A stretch of 9,828 bases of DNA, from positions 1 to 9,828 of the forward strand of contig PXBV01000286.1 of assembly GCA_003565575.1 (NCBI GenBank). The letters run 5' to 3'. A program made the position numbers and the translations under genes. The notes beneath the pieces were generated by a model. That model was not told the origin of the DNA, did no database searches, and worked only from the letters and a program-made list of their open reading frames with translations. The DNA comes from Psychroflexus sp. (GTDB taxonomy: Bacteria > Bacteroidota > Bacteroidia > Flavobacteriales > Flavobacteriaceae). Positions 7,242-9,828 of this stretch are shown here, piece by piece; the first letter of the stretch is position 1, and each line of letters begins with the position of its first letter.

Positions 7242-8335
7242 GCAGTAAACGGTACATGATTTCTGGAGGTGGTACAGGTGGACATATCTACCCGGCTATT
7301 GCTATTGCTGAAGAGCTAAAGCAGAGACATCCCGATGCCGCCTTTTTGTTTGTAGGCGCTAAAGATAAAATGGAGATGAGCAAAGTGCCAGAAGCAGGTT
7401 TTGAAATTGAAGGCCTTTGGATTTCTGGAATCCAACGCAACTTCACGCTTACCAACTTGATGTTTCCATTTAAGCTTATGAGTTCTATGTTGAAAGCCAG
7501 AAAACTAATTAAGAGCTTCAATCCTAATGCAGTCATTGGAACTGGCGGATTTGCCAGCGGACCTTTATTGAAAATGGCTGCCGTTTTAGGCATTCCAACT
7601 TTAATTCAAGAACAAAATTCTTTTGCAGGTATAACCAACAAGTGGTTAGCCAAAGATGCTCACTCCATCTGTGTGGCTTATGAAGGTATGGAGCGATTTT
7701 TCCCAAAAGACAAAATCGTATATACTGGCAATCCCATCCGCAAGGATTTACTAGAAGTTCAAAACAAAAGAGAAAAAGCAATTGCGCATTTTGAATTAAA
7801 TTCAGAAAAGAAAATCTTGTTGATTGTTGGCGGGAGTTTAGGTTCTAAAAGAATCAATGAGTTGATAGAAAGTCAATTAAATCTATTTGAAGCAGAAAAC
7901 CTTCAAGTCTTGTGGCAGTGTGGTAAACTGTACTTTGAAAGGTACGCTTCCAAGCAAACACCGAGTATTAAGGTCTTGAAATTTATTTCCAAAATGGATT
8001 TGGCGTACGCCGCTGCAGATGTCATTATTTCAAGGGCTGGTGCTGGTGCGGTAAGTGAATTAAGCCTAGTAGGCAAACCTGTAATTTTTATCCCATCTCC
8101 TAATGTAGCAGAAGATCATCAAACTAAAAATGCACAGTTTGTAGAATCAAAACAGGCCGCCATCATGTTAAGAGAAAAAGAATTGGACGCTCATTTTGAA
8201 AAGACATTTTTAAAGTTGCTTAAAGACTCAAAGCTTCAAAATCAACTATCAAAAAACATTTTAAAACTAGCCAAACCTCTGGCCACAAAAGCCATAGTAG
8301 ATGAAGTAGAACGTATAGAACGCCCAGCAAGATGA
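7238..8335 (+). CDS. murG: Undecaprenyldiphospho-muramoylpentapeptide beta-N-acetylglucosaminyltransferase MurG
   Basis: MurG transfers GlcNAc from UDP-GlcNAc to lipid I, giving lipid II, at the inner face of the cytoplasmic membrane. It has 365 residues, normal for this GT-B fold enzyme (GT28 family). The N-terminal half has the acceptor-binding glycine loops: GGGTGGH at 10-16 (conserved His16) and GTGGFASGP at 101-109, plus QEQNSFAG at 124-131 with Asn127. The C-terminal half has GGSLGSKRIN at 198-207, SRAGAGAVSELSL at 265-277 for UDP-GlcNAc binding, and PSPNVAEDHQTKNA at 286-299. The ATG lies in an ATGA overlap with the ftsW stop, and the stop overlaps murC the same way, consistent with coupled translation. 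Nothing essential is missing. Confidence 0.97.
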   Translation: MSSKRYMISGGGTGGHIYPAIAIAEELKQRHPDAAFLFVGAKDKMEMSKVPEAGFEIEGLWISGIQRNFTLTNLMFPFKLMSSMLKARKLIKSFNPNAVIGTGGFASGPLLKMAAVLGIPTLIQEQNSFAGITNKWLAKDAHSICVAYEGMERFFPKDKIVYTGNPIRKDLLEVQNKREKAIAHFELNSEKKILLIVGGSLGSKRINELIESQLNLFEAENLQVLWQCGKLYFERYASKQTPSIKVLKFISKMDLAYAAADVIISRAGAGAVSELSLVGKPVIFIPSPNVAEDHQTKNAQFVESKQAAIMLREKELDAHFEKTFLKLLKDSKLQNQLSKNILKLAKPLATKAIVDEVERIERPAR

Positions 8336-9687
8336 AGGAGATAAAGCAATATACAGATGTGTTTTTGATCGGTATTGGAGGTATCGGTATGAGTGCCTTG
8401 GCGCGCTATTTTAAACAAAAAGGCTTACAGGTAGCTGGTTATGACAAAACCTCATCAGAATTAACAAATACGTTGACCTCTGAAGGCATCGATGTAACGT
8501 ATTCTGAAATGGTTTCAAGTTCAATAAAAAATCTATCTAAGGCTTCTACATTGATTATTTACACACCTGCATTAGTAAAAACTTCAAAATTAGTAGAGTA
8601 CTTTACTTTAAAAGGGTTTGATCTGTTCAAACGTTCTGAAGTTTTGGGATTTATCACGAAAACTTTACCCACTTTAGCAGTGGCTGGCACTCACGGTAAA
8701 ACTACTACCAGTGCCATTTTGATTCACTTGCTTAAAGCTAACGGGATAAAACTCTTAGGTTTTTGCGGGGGAATTCTTCAAAATTACAATACCAATTATA
8801 TTGGTGATGGTGAAGAGGTGGTAGTGGTAGAAGCAGATGAGTTTGATAGGTCTTTCTTGCACCTTCACCCAACCGCTGCCGTTATTAATTCGATGGATGC
8901 AGATCATCTAGATATTTATGAAACTACAGAAAAGCTAGTAGGTGCTTTTCAAGATTTTGCAGGACGAGTCCCCAAAAATCACCTTTACGCAAAGTCTGGT
9001 TTGAAGTTAAAAGACGCTCATTTTATCAGTTTACATGAAAATGCAGAAGTTCAAGTCCAGGACATTAGAGTAGAAAATGGATGTTATACATTCAACTTCA
9101 AAACAGGGAATTGTTACTTGAAAAATTTACAATTTTATTTGCCAGGTCATCATAATATCTTTAATGCAGCAGCTGCATTGGCTTTAGCAATAGATTTTAA
9201 GCCCCAATTGGCTCATTCGTTTGGCAAAGCGCTCCAAAGCTTTAAAGGGGTAAAGCGGAGGTTCAATTATTTACATAAGACCAAGGATTTGGTGCTTATA
9301 GATGATTATGCGCATCACCCCAAAGAAATTGATGCCGTGCATCAAGCTGTTTCAGAAATGCATCCAGAAAAAAGGACAGTAGTTATTTTTCAGCCTCATT
9401 TGTATTCAAGGACCAAAGATTTTGCACAAGAATTTGCAGTTAGCTTAGCACGGTTTGATGAGGTGTATCTCCTGGATATATATCCAGCAAGAGAAGCCCC
9501 AATTGATGGCGTAACTTCTGCATTTCTTTTGAATTTAATACAGAATCAAAACAAATATTTAATTACAAAAACAGACATCAGCAAGCGTATTGAAACTGCA
9601 CACGGAGAAGTAGTAACCTTGTTGGGTGCAGGAGATATAGGAGTGGAGGCTTTGAAACTTAAAAAGGATTTACATGAAATGGATTAA
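8332..9687 (+). CDS. murC: UDP-N-acetylmuramate--L-alanine ligase MurC
   Basis: MurC is the cytoplasmic ligase that starts the stem peptide by joining L-Ala to UDP-MurNAc with ATP. It has 451 residues, within the family range. The N-terminal domain carries the dinucleotide-type loop GIGGIGMSA at 14-22. The P-loop AGTHGKTTTS is at 118-127 (Lys123), with VEADEFDRSFL at 166-176 and DADHLDIY at 189-196. The C-terminal domain has IDDYAHHP at 323-330, QPHLYSRTKDF at 354-364 and LGAGDIG at 431-437. HGKTT in the P-loop and DYAHHP are features typical of MurC. The ATG at 8332 forms an ATGA overlap with the murG stop and gives the usual short lead before the glycine loop. The 3' end overlaps ftsQ by 14 nt. 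No ddl gene or domain follows. Confidence 0.97.
   Translation: MKEIKQYTDVFLIGIGGIGMSALARYFKQKGLQVAGYDKTSSELTNTLTSEGIDVTYSEMVSSSIKNLSKASTLIIYTPALVKTSKLVEYFTLKGFDLFKRSEVLGFITKTLPTLAVAGTHGKTTTSAILIHLLKANGIKLLGFCGGILQNYNTNYIGDGEEVVVVEADEFDRSFLHLHPTAAVINSMDADHLDIYETTEKLVGAFQDFAGRVPKNHLYAKSGLKLKDAHFISLHENAEVQVQDIRVENGCYTFNFKTGNCYLKNLQFYLPGHHNIFNAAAALALAIDFKPQLAHSFGKALQSFKGVKRRFNYLHKTKDLVLIDDYAHHPKEIDAVHQAVSEMHPEKRTVVIFQPHLYSRTKDFAQEFAVSLARFDEVYLLDIYPAREAPIDGVTSAFLLNLIQNQNKYLITKTDISKRIETAHGEVVTLLGAGDIGVEALKLKKDLHEMD
9664..9668 (+). promoter_or_regulatory. Shine-Dalgarno-like site before ftsQ
   Basis: AAGGA lies five bases upstream of the ftsQ ATG, within the end of murC. It is the only start in the window with a purine-rich site of this quality at a normal distance. 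Bacteroidota generally do not depend on Shine-Dalgarno pairing, so it may be fortuitous, and the bases also encode murC Lys-Asp. It does help to fix the ftsQ start. Confidence 0.4.
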
Positions 9688-9828
9688 GTTAAACCATATA
9701 CGATTATTAGCAATCCTTGGAGTGCTCAGCTTCCTCATGGGTTTTGCTAATCATCGTCAAAATTTAAAACCCATTCAAAGCATAGAAGTCAAGCTTTTAG
9801 ATGCTTCTAAAATTTTTATCACAGAAGC
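9674..9828 (+). CDS. ftsQ: Cell division protein FtsQ, N-terminal part (3' partial)
   Basis: The frame opens with ATG at 9674 inside the last codons of murC and runs to the window end, giving 51 complete codons. The product begins with a short basic segment (MKWIKLNHIR) and a single hydrophobic helix at about 9-25, followed by a polar stretch that should face the periplasm. This is the architecture of the bitopic divisome scaffold FtsQ, whose POTRA and beta domains would lie beyond the window. The sequence resembles flavobacterial FtsQ N-termini as I recall them, and ftsQ is the expected gene after murC in this cluster, normally followed by ftsA and ftsZ. The assignment rests on context as much as on sequence, since no catalytic or POTRA motif is in view. 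Confidence 0.85.
   Translation, partial: MKWIKLNHIRLLAILGVLSFLMGFANHRQNLKPIQSIEVKLLDASKIFITE

Noticed and set aside
7417..7435. Perfect 7-bp inverted repeat TTGGATT/AATCCAA with a 5-nt loop
   Set aside because: It is AT-rich, lacks a following T-run, and sits in the middle of murG coding sequence, so it is not a credible terminator or operator.
7288..7593. Minus-strand open frame of about 100 codons across murG
   Set aside because: It lies fully inside murG, antisense to conserved motifs, and its product has no recognisable features. The shorter antisense frames in ftsI, murD and ftsW are rejected on the same grounds.
8335..8340. AAGGAG directly after the murC ATG, suggesting a later start
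   Set aside because: The nearest in-frame start-like codon is a GTG at 8359, 18 nt further on, too far for pairing, and using it would shorten the lead before the glycine loop. The ATGA overlap start is preferred.
1..9828. Possible undescribed system, mobile element, CRISPR array or RNA gene
   Set aside because: Nearly every base falls in eight conserved dcw genes on one strand with gaps of 6 nt or less. No terminal repeats, transposase, regular spacer array, tRNA-like fold or foreign-looking segment was seen.

Overview
This window is a stretch of the division and cell wall (dcw) cluster, read entirely on the + strand. From left to right it holds ftsI (5' end cut by the window edge), murE, mraY, murD, ftsW, murG, murC and the first 51 codons of ftsQ (3' end cut). 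Every assignment rests on full-length agreement with well-known families and on visible catalytic motifs. The sequence is AT-rich. Most starts lack a Shine-Dalgarno sequence, the FtsI carries a C-terminal PASTA domain, MraY has an enlarged loop, and murF and ddl are absent from the cluster. Together with the flavour of the proteins, this points to Bacteroidota and most likely a member of the Flavobacteriaceae. The family placement is inferred from remembered homologues, not from a search.

The genes are packed as one operon. The junctions are: ftsI/murE 4-nt overlap, murE/mraY 3-nt gap, mraY/murD 0-nt gap, murD/ftsW 6-nt gap, ftsW/murG 4-nt overlap, murG/murC 4-nt overlap, murC/ftsQ 14-nt overlap. 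No gap is long enough for a promoter or terminator, and none was seen. The operon's promoter must lie upstream of the window, probably before mraZ/mraW/ftsL, and transcription very likely continues into ftsQ-ftsA-ftsZ. No stretch of 300 bases lacks a gene.

The products form one pathway. MurC adds L-Ala to UDP-MurNAc, MurD adds D-Glu and MurE adds the third residue, predicted to be meso-diaminopimelate from its DNPR motif. MurF is encoded elsewhere. MraY moves phospho-MurNAc-pentapeptide onto undecaprenyl phosphate to make lipid I, and MurG adds GlcNAc to make lipid II. FtsW polymerises lipid II at the septum and FtsI cross-links the strands. FtsQ scaffolds the divisome.

I looked for an undescribed system and found none. 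This is an ordinary, intact housekeeping region. The findings are small lineage-level details: a TTG start at murE, the MraY loop, the PASTA domain on FtsI, a short tandem near-repeat in ftsI, a variant FtsW motif and the murC/ftsQ overlap.
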